The translations under genes were made by a program, and so were the position numbers. A model generated the notes under the pieces. The model saw nothing but the letters and a program-made list of their open reading frames with translations, was not told the origin of the DNA and searched no databases. Of a stretch of 64,000 nt of DNA, positions 34,596 to 45,349 are shown in pieces. Source of the DNA: Mycetocola reblochoni REB411 (GTDB lineage: Bacteria; Actinomycetota; Actinomycetes; Actinomycetales; Microbacteriaceae). Where the stretch lies: positions 1 through 64,000 of the forward strand of contig NZ_FUKR01000032.1 of NCBI RefSeq assembly GCF_900163835.1, in the 5' to 3' direction. Every line of letters begins with the position of its first letter. The stretch's first letter is position 1.

Positions 34596-36851
34596 ATGTC
34601 AGAGACAACGTCATCCACCGCCTCGCTGCGGCGCCTGGTCCCGAGGATCTTCTCGAAGGCGCAGCCGGCCGGTGCGATCGATCGGCTGACGAAGACCGCC
34701 CGGCTGCACAACCCCCGCGCCGACCTCAGCGTGATCGAACGCGCCTACGAGGTGGCGGAGCGTGCGCACCGGACGCAGAAGCGGCAGAGCGGCGAGCCGT
34801 ACATCACGCACCCGCTGGCCGTGGCCCAGATCCTCGCTGACCTCGGAATCGGAGCGAAGACGCTCGCTGCCGCACTGCTGCACGATACGGTCGAGGACAC
34901 CGACTACACCCTCGAGGAGCTGCGAGCCGACTTCGGCGACGAGATCGCGATGCTCGTCGACGGCGTCACGAAGCTCGACAAGGTCAAGTACGGGGACGCC
35001 GCCCAGGCGGAGACCGTCCGCAAGATGATCGTGGCCATGTCGAAAGACATCCGCGTGCTCATCATCAAGCTGGCCGACCGGCTGCACAACGCCAGGACGT
35101 GGGGCTTCGTCCAGCCGGAGAAGTCGGTACGCAAGGCCACGGAGACGCTCGAGATCTACGCGCCGCTGGCCGGGCGGCTCGGTATCCAGACCATCAAGGC
35201 GGAGCTGCAGGACCTGTCGTTCGCGGTGCTCTACCCGAAGATCTACGCCGAGATCGAGAGCCTCGTTCGTCAGCGCACACCGCAGCGCGAAGACTTCGTC
35301 GAGCAGGTGATCTCCTCGGTCAGTGACGACCTGAAGGCGCTGAAGATCCGCGGCAAGGTCGTGGGCCGGCCGAAGGAGTACTACTCGATCTACCAGAAGA
35401 TGAACGTCCGCGGCCGCGAGTTCAACGACATCTACGACCTCGTCGGCATCCGCGTCCTCGTGTCCTCGGTGCAGGACTGCTATGCGGTTCTCGGTGCCGT
35501 GCACGCCAGGTGGACGCCGATCCCAGGCCGGTTCAAGGACTACATCGCGACACCCAAGTACAACCTGTACCAGTCCCTGCACACGAGCGTGATCGGGCCG
35601 GGCGGCAAGTCCATCGAGATCCAGATCCGCACGCACGAGATGCACCAGCATGCCGAGTACGGTGTGGCCGCGCACTGGAAGTACAAGGAGCAGGTCGCCA
35701 GCAAGTCCGGCGACGCCGGAACCGGCCTGCCGAGCGGGACCGACATGGCCTGGCTGGCGCACATCTCCGACTGGCAGGCGGAGACGGCCGACCCGGGGGA
35801 GTTCCTCGATTCCCTCCGCTACGAGATCGGCGCCAAGGAAGTCTACGTCTTCACGCCGAAGGGCCGCGTGATCGGCCTGCCCTCGGGTGCCACCCCGGTC
35901 GACTTCGCCTACGCCGTCCACACCGAGGTGGGCCACCGCACGATGGGCGCGAAGGTCAACGGCCGTCTGATGCCCCTCGAGACGGCCCTCAGCAGCGGTG
36001 ACGTCGTCGAGGTGTTCACCTCCAAGAACCCCGACTCCGGCCCCAGCCAGGACTGGCTCAACTTCGTCAAGAGCCCCCGCGCGCGCAACAAGATCCGCCA
36101 ATGGTTCACCAAGGAGCGTCGGGACGAGGCGATCGAGCAAGGCAAGGACGCCATCGGGCGCGCCATGCGCAAGCAGAACCTGCCGTTGCAACGGCTCATG
36201 GGTCAGGACTCCTTCGCCGAGGTGGCCGCACAGCTCCACTACGAGGACGTGTCCGCTCTGTACGCCGCCGTCGGTGAGGGCCATGTGTCGACCCAGTCGG
36301 TGCTCGAGAAGGTCGCCCTGCTCCTCCAGGGCGGTTCGGAGACCGATGCGGCCGAGGTGGACTTCCCGATTCACGGCAAGACCCGGGTGCGTCCGCACAG
36401 CGATTCGGGCGTCCTCGTCAGGGGCGCTCCGGACATCCTGGTGAAGCTCGCGAAGTGCTGTACGCCGGTGCCGGGCGACGAGATCGTCGGATTCGTCACG
36501 AGGGGCAGCGGGGTCTCGGTCCACCAGGCCGCCTGCCAGAACGTGCAGTCGTTGCTGTCCGAGCCCGAGCGGATGATCGAGGTCGAGTGGGCACCGAGCT
36601 CGGCGAGCGTGTTCATGGTGAACATCCAGGTCGAGGCGCTCGACAGGGCCGGCCTGCTCAGCGATGTGACCCGGGTGCTGAGCGAGTACCACGTCAACAT
36701 CCTGTCGGCGTCGGTCAACACCTCGAACGCGCGCCTGGCGATCAGTCGATTCGTGTTCGAGATGGGCGACACCACCCATCTGGACCGCGTGCTCAACGCC
36801 GTCAGACGCATCGACGCCGTCTACGACGTCTACCGGGTCAACGCGGGCTAG
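34596..36851 (+). CDS. rel: Bifunctional (p)ppGpp synthetase/hydrolase Rel
   Basis: 751 residues from ATG 34596 with AGAGGAGG upstream. It makes and degrades (p)ppGpp in the stringent response. Hydrolase HD domain with HPLAVAQIL and [10 protein letters not shown]; synthetase domain with [13 protein letters not shown] and [18 protein letters not shown] domain around [14 protein letters not shown]-terminal zinc-finger-like [10 protein letters not shown] and ACT domain. Both catalytic motifs look intact. Monocistronic by position. Confidence 0.96.
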   Translation: MSETTSSTASLRRLVPRIFSKAQPAGAIDRLTKTARLHNPRADLSVIERAYEVAERAHRTQKRQSGEPYITHPLAVAQILADLGIGAKTLAAALLHDTVEDTDYTLEELRADFGDEIAMLVDGVTKLDKVKYGDAAQAETVRKMIVAMSKDIRVLIIKLADRLHNARTWGFVQPEKSVRKATETLEIYAPLAGRLGIQTIKAELQDLSFAVLYPKIYAEIESLVRQRTPQREDFVEQVISSVSDDLKALKIRGKVVGRPKEYYSIYQKMNVRGREFNDIYDLVGIRVLVSSVQDCYAVLGAVHARWTPIPGRFKDYIATPKYNLYQSLHTSVIGPGGKSIEIQIRTHEMHQHAEYGVAAHWKYKEQVASKSGDAGTGLPSGTDMAWLAHISDWQAETADPGEFLDSLRYEIGAKEVYVFTPKGRVIGLPSGATPVDFAYAVHTEVGHRTMGAKVNGRLMPLETALSSGDVVEVFTSKNPDSGPSQDWLNFVKSPRARNKIRQWFTKERRDEAIEQGKDAIGRAMRKQNLPLQRLMGQDSFAEVAAQLHYEDVSALYAAVGEGHVSTQSVLEKVALLLQGGSETDAAEVDFPIHGKTRVRPHSDSGVLVRGAPDILVKLAKCCTPVPGDEIVGFVTRGSGVSVHQAACQNVQSLLSEPERMIEVEWAPSSASVFMVNIQVEALDRAGLLSDVTRVLSEYHVNILSASVNTSNARLAISRFVFEMGDTTHLDRVLNAVRRIDAVYDVYRVNAG

Positions 36852-36861
36852 CACCGGACGC

Positions 36862-37611
36862 TCAGGCCACCGACCTGGTCGGCATACCGGTCACCGCGAC
36901 GCCGGCCGCGCCCGTCGCCACATGGACGGAGCGCTCCTCCCCGGCGCGTCCGGGGTCGACGGACCGCAGGGCGGGCCGTGTCGAGCGCACCCGCACCGCA
37001 CCTCCCGCGACGGCGCTCAACACCCCGAGCAGCTCCGCGTGGCGTCGGGCACCGCACGTCCTGCGGAGGAGCTCGTCAACCTCATCCCCGACCCGGCCCA
37101 TCCACCGGTCGTACATGAACCTCAGGGCGACGGCGTGCTCCGCCCGACCGCGGAGGACGCCGAGCGACTCCGGGTGCACCGGCGAGAGCGTGTCCAGCCG
37201 GAGCGCGAGGTCGAGGATCGTCGCCGCGGGGGTCAACACCGCCACGGAGGACAACGACCACAGCTGGTCCGCGTCGACCGGACGCTCGCTCACCCGCATC
37301 CGGGCGCGTCCCGACGGGCGGAACCGCGCCTCGGGACGTGAGATGACCTCGTCGGCGCGGGGCGGCTCGGCCGTGCACCCGTGAATCCAGGCGGCGGACG
37401 CCCCGGCGACGACGAGTCGACGTCGGGCTGACTCGCTCCACCCATCGGCGATGCTCCGCGCACGCGTCTCGGCACAGTCCGGCTCGTCGATCAGTCGATA
37501 ACGGCCGACCGCGAGATCGACCAGGCAGCCCTCGTTCCGCAGCGCGCTGAGTTCGGCCGGCAGGAAGCCGTCGAGAGGGAAGTCCGGTCGCGGTGATGTC
37601 ATGGACGGCAT
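36862..37611 (-). CDS. Hypothetical protein, possibly AbiEi-antitoxin-like
   Basis: About 249 residues (a second start at 37602 is possible). The first 75 residues contain a short hydrophobic-charged pattern, LPAELSALRNEGCLVDLAVGRYRL, that looks like a small winged helix, then SARRRLVVAGASAAWIHG, both reminiscent of AbiEi-type or related proteins of Actinobacteria. The rest is Ala/Arg-rich with no domain I can name. There is no nucleotidyltransferase toxin partner next to it, so a toxin-antitoxin role is not supported. Confidence 0.55.
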   Translation of the reverse strand: MPSMTSPRPDFPLDGFLPAELSALRNEGCLVDLAVGRYRLIDEPDCAETRARSIADGWSESARRRLVVAGASAAWIHGCTAEPPRADEVISRPEARFRPSGRARMRVSERPVDADQLWSLSSVAVLTPAATILDLALRLDTLSPVHPESLGVLRGRAEHAVALRFMYDRWMGRVGDEVDELLRRTCGARRHAELLGVLSAVAGGAVRVRSTRPALRSVDPGRAGEERSVHVATGAAGVAVTGMPTRSVA

Positions 37612-37725
37612 CGTGCGGGCTCAGCGCCCGTGCGTCCGAGCGAGACGGCCGACTGTGGAAAGCGGTCCTGCTCGTGCGTCCGGGGATGACGCTGACCCCA
37701 CGGCCGCACACGGCACCCGGAACGG

Positions 37726-37768
37726 CTGACGCCCCGGAGGGACCGGTCGGGTCCCTCCGGGGCGTCAG
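37726..37768 (-). terminator. Hairpin after the DUF349 gene
   Basis: A perfect 19-bp stem (37726-37744 with 37750-37768) and 5-base loop, 15 bases beyond the stop of the leftward DUF349 gene. One of the strongest hairpins in the window; no T run follows. Confidence 0.8.
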
Positions 37769-37783
37769 TGTTGCGTGCCCGGC

Positions 37784-39013
37784 TCAGCCGAGGGCGTCGA
37801 GCCAGGTGCGCTGGGCGTCCAGAGCCTCCTGCGCCGCGGCGATCGCGGCCGCGTCGCCACGCTCCTTCGCCTCGGCGAGCTCCGTCTCCCGCTGCGCAAT
37901 GGACTGCTCCAGCTGCGCGGCCAGGCCCTGGGAGCGCGCCTTCTTCTCGGGGTTGTTGTTGGCCCAGAAGCGGTCGTCCAGCTGCTTCACGTGCTGCTCG
38001 ATCGCGCGGAGTCTGTCCTCGACGGGGCGGAGCGATTCGCGGGGGACACGGCCGATCTCGTCCCAGCGCAGCTGGATCGCGGTGAGACGCTGCCTGGCCT
38101 GCTCGCGGTCGGTGATCGCCAGGATCGGCTCGGCCTCGTCGAGCAGTGCACGCTTGAGCACGAGGTTCGCCTCGTACTCCTCGTTCTCCTGCGCGTCGAT
38201 CTCCGCCTTGGCCTGGTAGATCGCGTCGCCGGCCGCCTTGAACTTCGCCCAGAGGGCGTCGTCCTGCTTGCGCCCCGCCCTGCCCGACTGCTTCCACTCG
38301 TCGAGGAGACGCCTGTACTCGGGAATCGCGTCCGCTCCGCGCGGGATGAGTGCCTCCGCACGCTCGACGAGCGCCTGCTTACGGTTCCTGGCGTCCTTGT
38401 GCGTGGCGTCGAGCTCCGCGAAGAAGCTGCGCCTGGCGGAGTCGAGGTGGCTCCGTGCCGTGCGGAAGCGCTTCCAGAGCTCGTTCGCCTCACCCTTGGG
38501 CAGCCGGGGCCCGCTCTGCTGGTGCTCCTGCCACCGGGCGAACAGGGCGGTGACCTGGTCGCCGGCCTGCTTCCACTGGATCTTCGCGAGGTCCTGCGCG
38601 GCGAGGGCCTCGATCTCGGTCACGATCGCGGTGCGCTCGGCGATCGCCTCGGCCAGCTGCTCCTTGGCCTGCTCGTTCTGCTTCTCCGTCAACGACTCGA
38701 CGGTCCCGCCGAGCGCGGCGACACGGTCGCGGAGGGCCTGCAGATCACCCACGGCGGCGGGTTCGCGCAGCGTCTCCGTGAGTCCTGCGACGGTCTTGGC
38801 GACGTCGGCGGCCGGGGCGGCGCGCTTCACCCGCTGCTCGAGCAGCGTCACCTGACCGGCGAGGTCCTGGTACTTGCGCTCGAAGTAGGCGAGCGCCTCC
38901 TCCGCGGTCGCGTCGGGATAGGCGCCGACCGCCCGCCAGTCCGCTCCGTCGCGGACGAACACTGTGCCGGTCTCATCGACCCGACCCCAGGATTCCTGAT
39001 CAGAATGTGCCAC
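37784..39013 (-). CDS. DUF349 domain protein
   Basis: 409 residues from GTG 39013, chosen for AAGGTGAGG just upstream. Mostly helical and charged: an N-terminal GTVFVRDGADWRAVG segment, coiled coil around residues 45-130, then several DUF349 repeats marked by W and F/W-R patterns (QWKQAGDQV, LDEWKQSGRAGRKQDDALWAKF, LRWDEIGRVPRESL). Function unknown; such proteins are conserved next to the stringent-response gene in Micrococcales. Confidence 0.85.
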   Translation of the reverse strand: MAHSDQESWGRVDETGTVFVRDGADWRAVGAYPDATAEEALAYFERKYQDLAGQVTLLEQRVKRAAPAADVAKTVAGLTETLREPAAVGDLQALRDRVAALGGTVESLTEKQNEQAKEQLAEAIAERTAIVTEIEALAAQDLAKIQWKQAGDQVTALFARWQEHQQSGPRLPKGEANELWKRFRTARSHLDSARRSFFAELDATHKDARNRKQALVERAEALIPRGADAIPEYRRLLDEWKQSGRAGRKQDDALWAKFKAAGDAIYQAKAEIDAQENEEYEANLVLKRALLDEAEPILAITDREQARQRLTAIQLRWDEIGRVPRESLRPVEDRLRAIEQHVKQLDDRFWANNNPEKKARSQGLAAQLEQSIAQRETELAEAKERGDAAAIAAAQEALDAQRTWLDALG

Positions 39014-39095
39014 GTGCCTCACCTTGCTGCGCTGGTCGTGATCGTCACGACGGGGGAAATCACGACAAGCCTATTACCTGGCCGGCCGTGGGGGA

Positions 39096-39890
39096 CTACT
39101 CGACGGTCACGCTCGTCATGATCGTCTCGACCGCGGGGGCTCCGTCCGTGGCGTCGCCCTCGACTCCCTCGTCCGTGATCGTCGACCGCAGCTCGTCCAG
39201 TCCCGAGGTGACGTGACCGAGGACGGTGTACCCGCCGGCGCTGTCCGAGCTGATCGTGGTGTCCTCGTAGACGATGAAGAACTGGCTTCCCATGCTGTAG
39301 CCGTCGTCGGCGACGCGGGCCATCGCGATCGTGCCCGCCGGGTAGACGTCGTCGCTCGGCGCGTTCTCGATGGGGCCGTAGCTGTAGCCGGGTGTTCCGG
39401 AGAGGGTCCCGTCGGGCGAGCCGCACTGGAGCACGAAGAAACCGCCCGTGGTCAGGCGCGGGCAGCTCAGTCCGTCGTAGAAGCCGGACTGGGTCAGGCT
39501 GACGAAGGACGCGACGCCCTGAGGGGCAGCGGCGCCATCGAGCTCGATGCCGAGCGAGACGTCGTCGTTGACGACGATCTCCCCCTGCCAGCTGCGCCCC
39601 TCGCTCAGTTCGATGTCGGGGACCTCGCCACTGTTCTGACCCGACGTCGAGGTCGGCTCCGGCGTCGAGGCGGTCGCCGTGGCCTCGGGGGCCTCGACTC
39701 CGCTCGAGGAGCCGACAACGACGTGAAGGACGACGGCCGCGGCGACGACCGCGACGGACGCACCCACGGCGATCCAGTTGTCGCGCACCCGCCGGGCCCG
39801 CCTGGTCGTGTGCACCCCCTGCCTGACCTCGTACGCGTGCCGACGGCGCCGTTCCTCGCGCTGACGACGTTCCTCGTTCTGCGATGCCAC
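39096..39890 (-). CDS. Membrane-anchored peptidyl-prolyl isomerase (cyclophilin)
   Basis: 264 residues from GTG 39890 with GAGGAG upstream. A highly charged N-terminus (EERRQREERRRR), one membrane segment at about residues 40-60, a Thr/Ser/Pro linker and a cyclophilin-type domain with FYDGLSCPRL, GTIAMAR, SQFFIVY and GHVTSG. It speeds proline isomerisation outside the membrane. The motifs are recognisable but some cyclophilin residues differ, so activity may be reduced. Confidence 0.85.
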   Translation of the reverse strand: MASQNEERRQREERRRRHAYEVRQGVHTTRRARRVRDNWIAVGASVAVVAAAVVLHVVVGSSSGVEAPEATATASTPEPTSTSGQNSGEVPDIELSEGRSWQGEIVVNDDVSLGIELDGAAAPQGVASFVSLTQSGFYDGLSCPRLTTGGFFVLQCGSPDGTLSGTPGYSYGPIENAPSDDVYPAGTIAMARVADDGYSMGSQFFIVYEDTTISSDSAGGYTVLGHVTSGLDELRSTITDEGVEGDATDGAPAVETIMTSVTVE

Positions 39891-40012
39891 AGCTCTCCTC
39901 GTGACGATTGTGGGGGCGAACGCTGTCTGAGCGGACAGCGCTGACCATGCTATCGCTGTCCCGACGCCCCTATCCACACGGCGGTGTCGGTGGCTGGCGA
40001 TACGGTTGACGG

Positions 40013-41521
40013 GTGCAAGCCCAGGGATTCCATAGCGGCCCCGTTCCCCTCGCGGTACGGATGAGACCGCGCAGCCTCGACGAGGTCGCCGGGCAGCGGC
40101 ACCTGCTCAGGCCGGGGTCGCCGCTGCGACGCCTCGCCTCCGATGCCAGCGGGACGACGGGCGCCAGCTCGGTCATCCTCTGGGGCCCGCCCGGCACGGG
40201 CAAGACGACGATCGCTCAGGCGATCGCGCACAGTTCCGGTCGCCGATTCGTCGAGCTCTCGGCGGTCACCGCCGGCGTCAAGGACGTCAGGGCGGTCATG
40301 GAGGAGGCGATGACGAGCCGCGACCTCTATGGACTGGCGACCGTGCTCTTCCTCGACGAGATCCACCGCTTCAGCAAGGCGCAGCAGGACGCTCTGCTGC
40401 CGGGCGTCGAGAACGGCTGGGTCATCCTGGTCGCCGCCACGACGGAGAACCCGTCCTTCTCCGTGATCTCGCCGCTGCTGTCCCGGTCGCTCCTACTCAC
40501 CCTCGAGCAGCTCGACGACGCCGACCTCGGCGTCCTGATCGACAGGGCGGTCACCGACTCGCGCGGCCTCGGCGACGAGTACGTGCTGGAGCCGGAGGCA
40601 CGGAGGGCGTTGATCCAGCTCGCCTCGGGCGACGCCCGACGCGCATTGACGGCGCTCGAGGCCGCCGCGGTCGGGGCTGTGGATCCTACCGCCACCCCGT
40701 CGGCCGGGCGGGGGAGTGCGGCAGGGGGGCCAGACGGAACCGACCACGACGGAGTGGACGACGACGCCGAGACCGCTGACGCCGAGACCGCTGACGCCGA
40801 CGGCGAGGACGACGGTGAGGGCACTGACGGCTCGGCAGCAGGAAGCACGGATGAGGCGGCCGCCCCCGACGACCCGCGCCCCCGGATCACGGCCGAGGTC
40901 GTCGCCCAGGCCGTCGACAGGGCACTCCTGCGCTACGACAGGAACGGTGACGAGCACTACGACGTCATCAGCGCCTTCATCAAGTCCATCCGGGGCTCGG
41001 ACCCCGACGCCGCACTGCACTATCTCGCGCGGATGATCGAGGCGGGGGAGGACGCCCGTTTCATCGCGAGGCGCATCATCGTCTCCGCTGCGGAGGACGT
41101 GGGCATGGCCGACCCGCAGGCGCTTCCGATCGCGGTCGCCGCCGCCGACGCCGTGCAGCTCATCGGCATGCCCGAGGGCCGCATCCCGCTGGCGGAGGCC
41201 GTCGTCTACCTGGCGACGGCGGCGAAGTCGAACGCCTCGTACACCGGAATCAACGAGGCGATCGCGGATGTCAAGGCCGGTCGCTTCGGACGCGTCCCGA
41301 CGCACCTGCGGGACGCGCACTACGCCGGAGCCAAGCGCCTCGGCCACGGCAAGGGCTACCGTTACCCGCACGACGACGACAGGGGCGTCCTCGAGCAGCA
41401 GTACCTTCCCGACGAACTGCGCGGTCGCGTCTACTACCGACCCACCCCGCACGGCAACGAGCGGGACGTCGGCTCGCGGCTCGAGAAGCTGCGCAAGATC
41501 CTGCGCGGCGCACGGCCCTGA
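40013..41521 (+). CDS. rarA: Replication-associated recombination ATPase RarA/MgsA
   Basis: 502 residues from GTG 40013. AAA+ ATPase acting at stalled forks: Walker [10 protein letters not shown], Walker [10 protein letters not shown], sensor ATTENPSF, and the C-terminal tetramerisation region with [26 protein letters not shown] and [11 protein letters not shown]. Between about residues 221 and 290 is an acidic Asp/Ala/Thr-rich insertion not usual for the family, containing a DNA repeat. Divergent from the cyclophilin gene. Confidence 0.93.
   Translation: MQAQGFHSGPVPLAVRMRPRSLDEVAGQRHLLRPGSPLRRLASDASGTTGASSVILWGPPGTGKTTIAQAIAHSSGRRFVELSAVTAGVKDVRAVMEEAMTSRDLYGLATVLFLDEIHRFSKAQQDALLPGVENGWVILVAATTENPSFSVISPLLSRSLLLTLEQLDDADLGVLIDRAVTDSRGLGDEYVLEPEARRALIQLASGDARRALTALEAAAVGAVDPTATPSAGRGSAAGGPDGTDHDGVDDDAETADAETADADGEDDGEGTDGSAAGSTDEAAAPDDPRPRITAEVVAQAVDRALLRYDRNGDEHYDVISAFIKSIRGSDPDAALHYLARMIEAGEDARFIARRIIVSAAEDVGMADPQALPIAVAAADAVQLIGMPEGRIPLAEAVVYLATAAKSNASYTGINEAIADVKAGRFGRVPTHLRDAHYAGAKRLGHGKGYRYPHDDDRGVLEQQYLPDELRGRVYYRPTPHGNERDVGSRLEKLRKILRGARP
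40763..40800 (+). repeat. 15-bp in-frame tandem repeat in rarA
   Basis: GACGCCGAGACCGCT occurs twice in tandem with a third partial copy, coding for repeated DAETA. It lies within the acidic linker of RarA and could vary in length between strains. Confidence 0.7.
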
Positions 41522-41700
41522 GCCGTCGACGCCGTGCTAGTCTGATGGACGGCCTCGATTCAGGTGTTGCGTGCGGCTGCGCGACATCGCCGAATGACTG
41601 GACGGTTCTGTAGCCGAACCCCCGTGGCTCATCCCTCTTACACCCATACCGACCGGACGACCCGGTCGGCATTCGCCGTAAGAACCGTTGAAAGGACACC

Positions 41701-42330
41701 GTGTCTACCAAGTCACGTACCCGTAGCAAGACCCGCCTCTCCCGGGCCCTGGGCATCGCCCTGACCCCGAAGGCGGCGAAGTACATGGAGAAGCGCCCGT
41801 ACGCCCCCGGCGAGCACGGCCGCACCAAGCGCAAGACCGACAGCGACTACGCCGTCCGCCTGCGTGAGAAGCAGCGTCTTCGCGCCCAGTACGGCATCCG
41901 CGAGAAGCAGCTGACGATCGCCTTCAAGGAGGCGCGTCGTCGTCAGGGCCTGACCGGTGAGAACCTCATCGAGCTGCTCGAGACCCGTCTGGACGCTCTC
42001 GTCCTGCGTGCTGGCCTCGCCAGGACCACCGCGCAGGCGCGTCAGATGGTCGTGCACCGCCACATCATGGTCGACGGCCAGATCGTGGACCGCCCGTCCT
42101 TCCGCGTGAAGCCGGGGCAGCTCATCCACGTGAAGCCGAAGTCCGAGGGCACCGAGCCCTTCCAGGTCGCGGCCGCCGGCGGACACGCCGACGTCATCGC
42201 GAAGGTTCCCGCGTACGTCTCGGTGGAGCTCGACAAGCTCCAGGCACGCCTCGAGCGTGCGCCGAAGCGCAGCGAGATCCCCGTGATCTGCGAAGAGCAG
42301 CTCGTCGTCGAGTACTACGCAGCGCGCTAG
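41701..42330 (+). CDS. rpsD: 30S ribosomal protein S4
   Basis: 209 residues from GTG 41701 with AAAGGA upstream. Starts STKSRTRSKTRLSR and has the S4 RNA-binding domain around LETRLDALVLRAGLARTTAQARQMV. The N-terminal zinc cysteines of the C+ form are absent (C- form). TAGTCT at 41538-41543 may be a -10; the 179-base leader could hold autoregulation, but no specific structure was identified. Isolated from the rps13-rps11 cluster, as usual in this group. Confidence 0.95.
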   Translation: MSTKSRTRSKTRLSRALGIALTPKAAKYMEKRPYAPGEHGRTKRKTDSDYAVRLREKQRLRAQYGIREKQLTIAFKEARRRQGLTGENLIELLETRLDALVLRAGLARTTAQARQMVVHRHIMVDGQIVDRPSFRVKPGQLIHVKPKSEGTEPFQVAAAGGHADVIAKVPAYVSVELDKLQARLERAPKRSEIPVICEEQLVVEYYAAR

Positions 42331-42343
42331 TCTCCGTTTCCTG

Positions 42344-42376
42344 CACGGGCCCCGCGGCATCGCCGTGGGGCCCGTG
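42344..42376 (+). terminator. Hairpin after rpsD
   Basis: A 15-bp GC-rich stem (42344-42358 with 42362-42376, one G-T pair) and a 3-base loop, 13 bases after the rpsD stop. Confidence 0.75.
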
Positions 42377-42451
42377 TGCATTCCCGGACGACCCCGCCCG
42401 GCGAGTAGGATGTCCGGCAGGCCCAGGCCGTCCCACACCACGAGGAGCCCC

Positions 42452-42640
42452 ATGAAAAACGCCGTCTGGCTGATCGTCGGAATCGTCACCGGATTCGTCG
42501 TCGCGCACCAGGTCAACAAGTCTCACGCGGGGCACGAGTTCTTCGCCGAGCTCGACGGACGCATCCGTGAGTTCACCGACTCCGTCTCCGACGCCTACAA
42601 CCGTCGCGAGGCCGAGCTGCGCACCCGCGACGAGAACTGA
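42452..42640 (+). CDS. Small membrane-anchored protein upstream of alaS
   Basis: 62 residues from ATG 42452 with GAGGAG 4 bases upstream. One N-terminal membrane segment (KNAVWLIVGIVTGFVVAH) and a charged helical tail with FFAELDGRIREFTDSVSDAYNRRE split over about 30 residues. Small proteins of this type precede alaS in many actinobacteria. Function unknown. Confidence 0.75.
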   Translation: MKNAVWLIVGIVTGFVVAHQVNKSHAGHEFFAELDGRIREFTDSVSDAYNRREAELRTRDEN

Positions 42641-42687
42641 CGTCCCTCAACGTTTACCCTCCACCCGACACGTCACCGAACGGACCC

Positions 42688-45345
42688 ATGAAGACCGCTG
42701 AAATTCGTCAACGCTGGCTCGACTTCTTCGGCGCGAGGGAGCACACCGTTGTGCCCTCCGCCTCGCTGGTCAGCGACGACCCCTCGCTCCTGTTCACCGT
42801 CGCGGGAATGGTTCCCTTCGTCCCCTACCTCACCGGCGTCGTGCCCGCCCCGTACCCGCGCGCGACCAGCGTGCAGAAGTGCATCAGGACGAACGACATC
42901 GAGGAGGTCGGCAAGACCCCTCGCCACGGCACCTTCTTCCAGATGAACGGCAACTTCTCCTTCGGCGACTACTTCAAGGAGGGGGCGATCAGCTACGCCT
43001 GGGAGCTGCTGACCAGCTCCGAGCTCGCCGGCGGCTACGGCTTCGACCCGAAGGACCTGTGGGTCACCGTCTACCGGGACGACGACGAGGCCGCGGCGCT
43101 GTGGCGCCGCATCGCCGGACTGCCGGAGGAACGCATCCAGCGACTCGACAAGGACACCAACTACTGGTCCACGGGTCAGCCGGGCCCCGCGGGCCCCTGC
43201 TCGGAGATCTTCTTCGACCGCGGCCCCGCCTACGGTCGCGACGGGGGACCGGCGACCGACGACGACCGCTACGTCGAGATCTGGAACCTCGTGTTCATGC
43301 AGTACTCGGTGACGAACGTGCGGAGCAAGGTCGACTTCGACATCGTCGGAGAGCTTCCGAAGAAGAACATCGACACCGGCATGGGCCTCGAGCGCGTCGC
43401 CTTCCTCAAGCAGGGCGTCGAGAACATGTACGAGATCGACCAGGTCAGGCCGGTGCTCGACCGGGCGGCCGAGCTCAGCGGTCGCCGCTACGGGGCGAAC
43501 CACGAGGACGACGTCCGGATGCGCGTCGTCGCCGACCACGTCCGCTCCTCCCTCATGCTGATGAGCGACGGGGTGAGCCCGTCGAACGAGGGTCGCGGGT
43601 ACATCCTGCGCCGGCTGCTGCGTCGCTCCGTTCGGGCGATGCGCCTGCTCGGCGTCGAGGACGCCACGTTCCCCGAGCTGTTCGCCGCCTCGCGCGACGC
43701 GATGGCGGAGTCCTACCCCGAGGTCGAGCGCGACTACGGGCACATCTCCCAGCTGGCCGACAACGAGGAGCAGACGTTCCTGCGCACCCTCGCGGCCGGC
43801 ACGACGATCCTCGATCTCGCGCTCGACGACAGCAAGCGCGCCGGCCGTTCCTCGCTCCCCGGCGACTCGGCCTTTCTGCTGCACGACACCTACGGTTTCC
43901 CGATTGACCTCACCCTCGAGATCGCCGAGGAGTCGGGGCTCAGCGTGGACAGGCGCGAGTTCGACCGTCTGATGGGCGAGCAGCGTTCGCGCGCCAAGGC
44001 CGACGCGAAGTCGAAGAAGACCCAGATGGCCGACCTCACCGTGTACTCGGGGCTGCGCGGCAAGGGCGAGACGGTGTTCACCGGATATACCGAGCTGCAG
44101 ACGGAGTCACGTGTCCTCGGCATCATCGTCGACGGCGTTCCCGTCGACCGTGCGACCACCGGCCAGCGGGCGGAGGTCATCCTCGCCGAGACGGCGCTCT
44201 ACGCCGAGTCCGGTGGGCAGGACGCCGACCAGGGCACGATCGTCGGTCCGGGCTACGACCTCGACGTGATCGACGTGCAGAAGCCCGTCGCGGGCCTCAT
44301 CTCACACACGGTCGACGTGGTCAGGGGTGAGGTCCACGTGGACGCCCCCGCGACGAGCATCGTCGACGCCGACTACCGCAGGGGCGCCAGGCAGGCGCAC
44401 TCGGGGACGCACATCGTGCACGCGGCTCTTCGCCAGGTGCTCGGCGACAACGCCCACCAGTCCGGCTCCTTCAACAAGGCGGGGTACCTGCGGCTGGACT
44501 TCTCCTGGAACCAGGCGCTCAGCGCGGAGACGAAGACCGAGATCGAGGAGATCTCCAACAACGCCATCCGCGACAACCTCGAGGTGACCACGCGCGAGAT
44601 GCCCCTCGACGAGGCGAAGGCCCTCGGGGCGATGGCCCTCTTCGGCGAGAAGTACGGCGACACCGTGCGCATGGTCGACATCGGCGGCCCCTGGTCGCGT
44701 GAGCTCTGCGCGGGAACGCACGTGGCGACCAGCGCGGAGATCGGCATGATCAACCTGGTCAGCGAGTCGAGCGTCGGCTCGACGAACCGACGGGTGGAGT
44801 CCCTGGTCGGGCTCGAGGCGTTCCGCGAGTTCGCCGCGGAGCGTGCGCTCGTGTCCGAGCTGACCTCGTCGCTCAAGACCCCGAAGGACCAGCTGCTGAC
44901 CCGGGTCGGCGAGCTCAGCGCCTCGCTGAAGCAGGCGGAGAAGAAGATTCAGTCGTTCCAGGCCCAGGCGCTCCAGCAGCGCGTGCCCGGCCTGCTGGAG
45001 CGCCGTGTGCGCAGGGGCGCGCTCGAGCTCGTCGCCGAGGACCTCGGCACGCTCGACTCCGCCGACGAGCTGCGCACCCTGACGACGACCGTCCGCGAGC
45101 GGCTGGCCGCCGAGCCCGCCGTCGTGGCGCTGACGGCGACGGTCTCCGGTCGCCCCGTTGTGCTCGTGGCGACGACACCGTCGGCGCGGGACGCCGGGGT
45201 CAAGGCCGGCGCGCTGGTCCGCACGGCCGCGCAGGTGCTCGGCGGCGGCGGGGGCGGCAAGGACGACCTCGCCCAGGGCGGCGGCCAGGACGTCACCGCC
45301 ATCCCCGCGGCACTCCAGGCCATCGCGACACAGCTTCCGGCGTAG
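42688..45345 (+). CDS. alaS: Alanyl-tRNA synthetase
   Basis: 885 residues. Charges tRNA-Ala with alanine. N-terminal class II catalytic core (TAEIRQRWLDFF, FTVAGMVPFVPYL, FFQMNGNFSFGDYFKE), the editing domain with HSGTHIVHAAL and CAGTHV zinc/catalytic residues, and the C-terminal C-Ala domain with a Gly-rich segment GGGGGGKDDLAQGGG. First gene of the run alaS-ruvX-mltG-aro. Confidence 0.96.
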   Translation: MKTAEIRQRWLDFFGAREHTVVPSASLVSDDPSLLFTVAGMVPFVPYLTGVVPAPYPRATSVQKCIRTNDIEEVGKTPRHGTFFQMNGNFSFGDYFKEGAISYAWELLTSSELAGGYGFDPKDLWVTVYRDDDEAAALWRRIAGLPEERIQRLDKDTNYWSTGQPGPAGPCSEIFFDRGPAYGRDGGPATDDDRYVEIWNLVFMQYSVTNVRSKVDFDIVGELPKKNIDTGMGLERVAFLKQGVENMYEIDQVRPVLDRAAELSGRRYGANHEDDVRMRVVADHVRSSLMLMSDGVSPSNEGRGYILRRLLRRSVRAMRLLGVEDATFPELFAASRDAMAESYPEVERDYGHISQLADNEEQTFLRTLAAGTTILDLALDDSKRAGRSSLPGDSAFLLHDTYGFPIDLTLEIAEESGLSVDRREFDRLMGEQRSRAKADAKSKKTQMADLTVYSGLRGKGETVFTGYTELQTESRVLGIIVDGVPVDRATTGQRAEVILAETALYAESGGQDADQGTIVGPGYDLDVIDVQKPVAGLISHTVDVVRGEVHVDAPATSIVDADYRRGARQAHSGTHIVHAALRQVLGDNAHQSGSFNKAGYLRLDFSWNQALSAETKTEIEEISNNAIRDNLEVTTREMPLDEAKALGAMALFGEKYGDTVRMVDIGGPWSRELCAGTHVATSAEIGMINLVSESSVGSTNRRVESLVGLEAFREFAAERALVSELTSSLKTPKDQLLTRVGELSASLKQAEKKIQSFQAQALQQRVPGLLERRVRRGALELVAEDLGTLDSADELRTLTTTVRERLAAEPAVVALTATVSGRPVVLVATTPSARDAGVKAGALVRTAAQVLGGGGGGKDDLAQGGGQDVTAIPAALQAIATQLPA

Positions 45346-45349
45346 CCGC

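Noticed and set aside
36862-37611. An AbiE-type toxin-antitoxin pair
   Set aside because: Only one gene with weak AbiEi-like resemblance is present; no nucleotidyltransferase toxin partner lies on either side.
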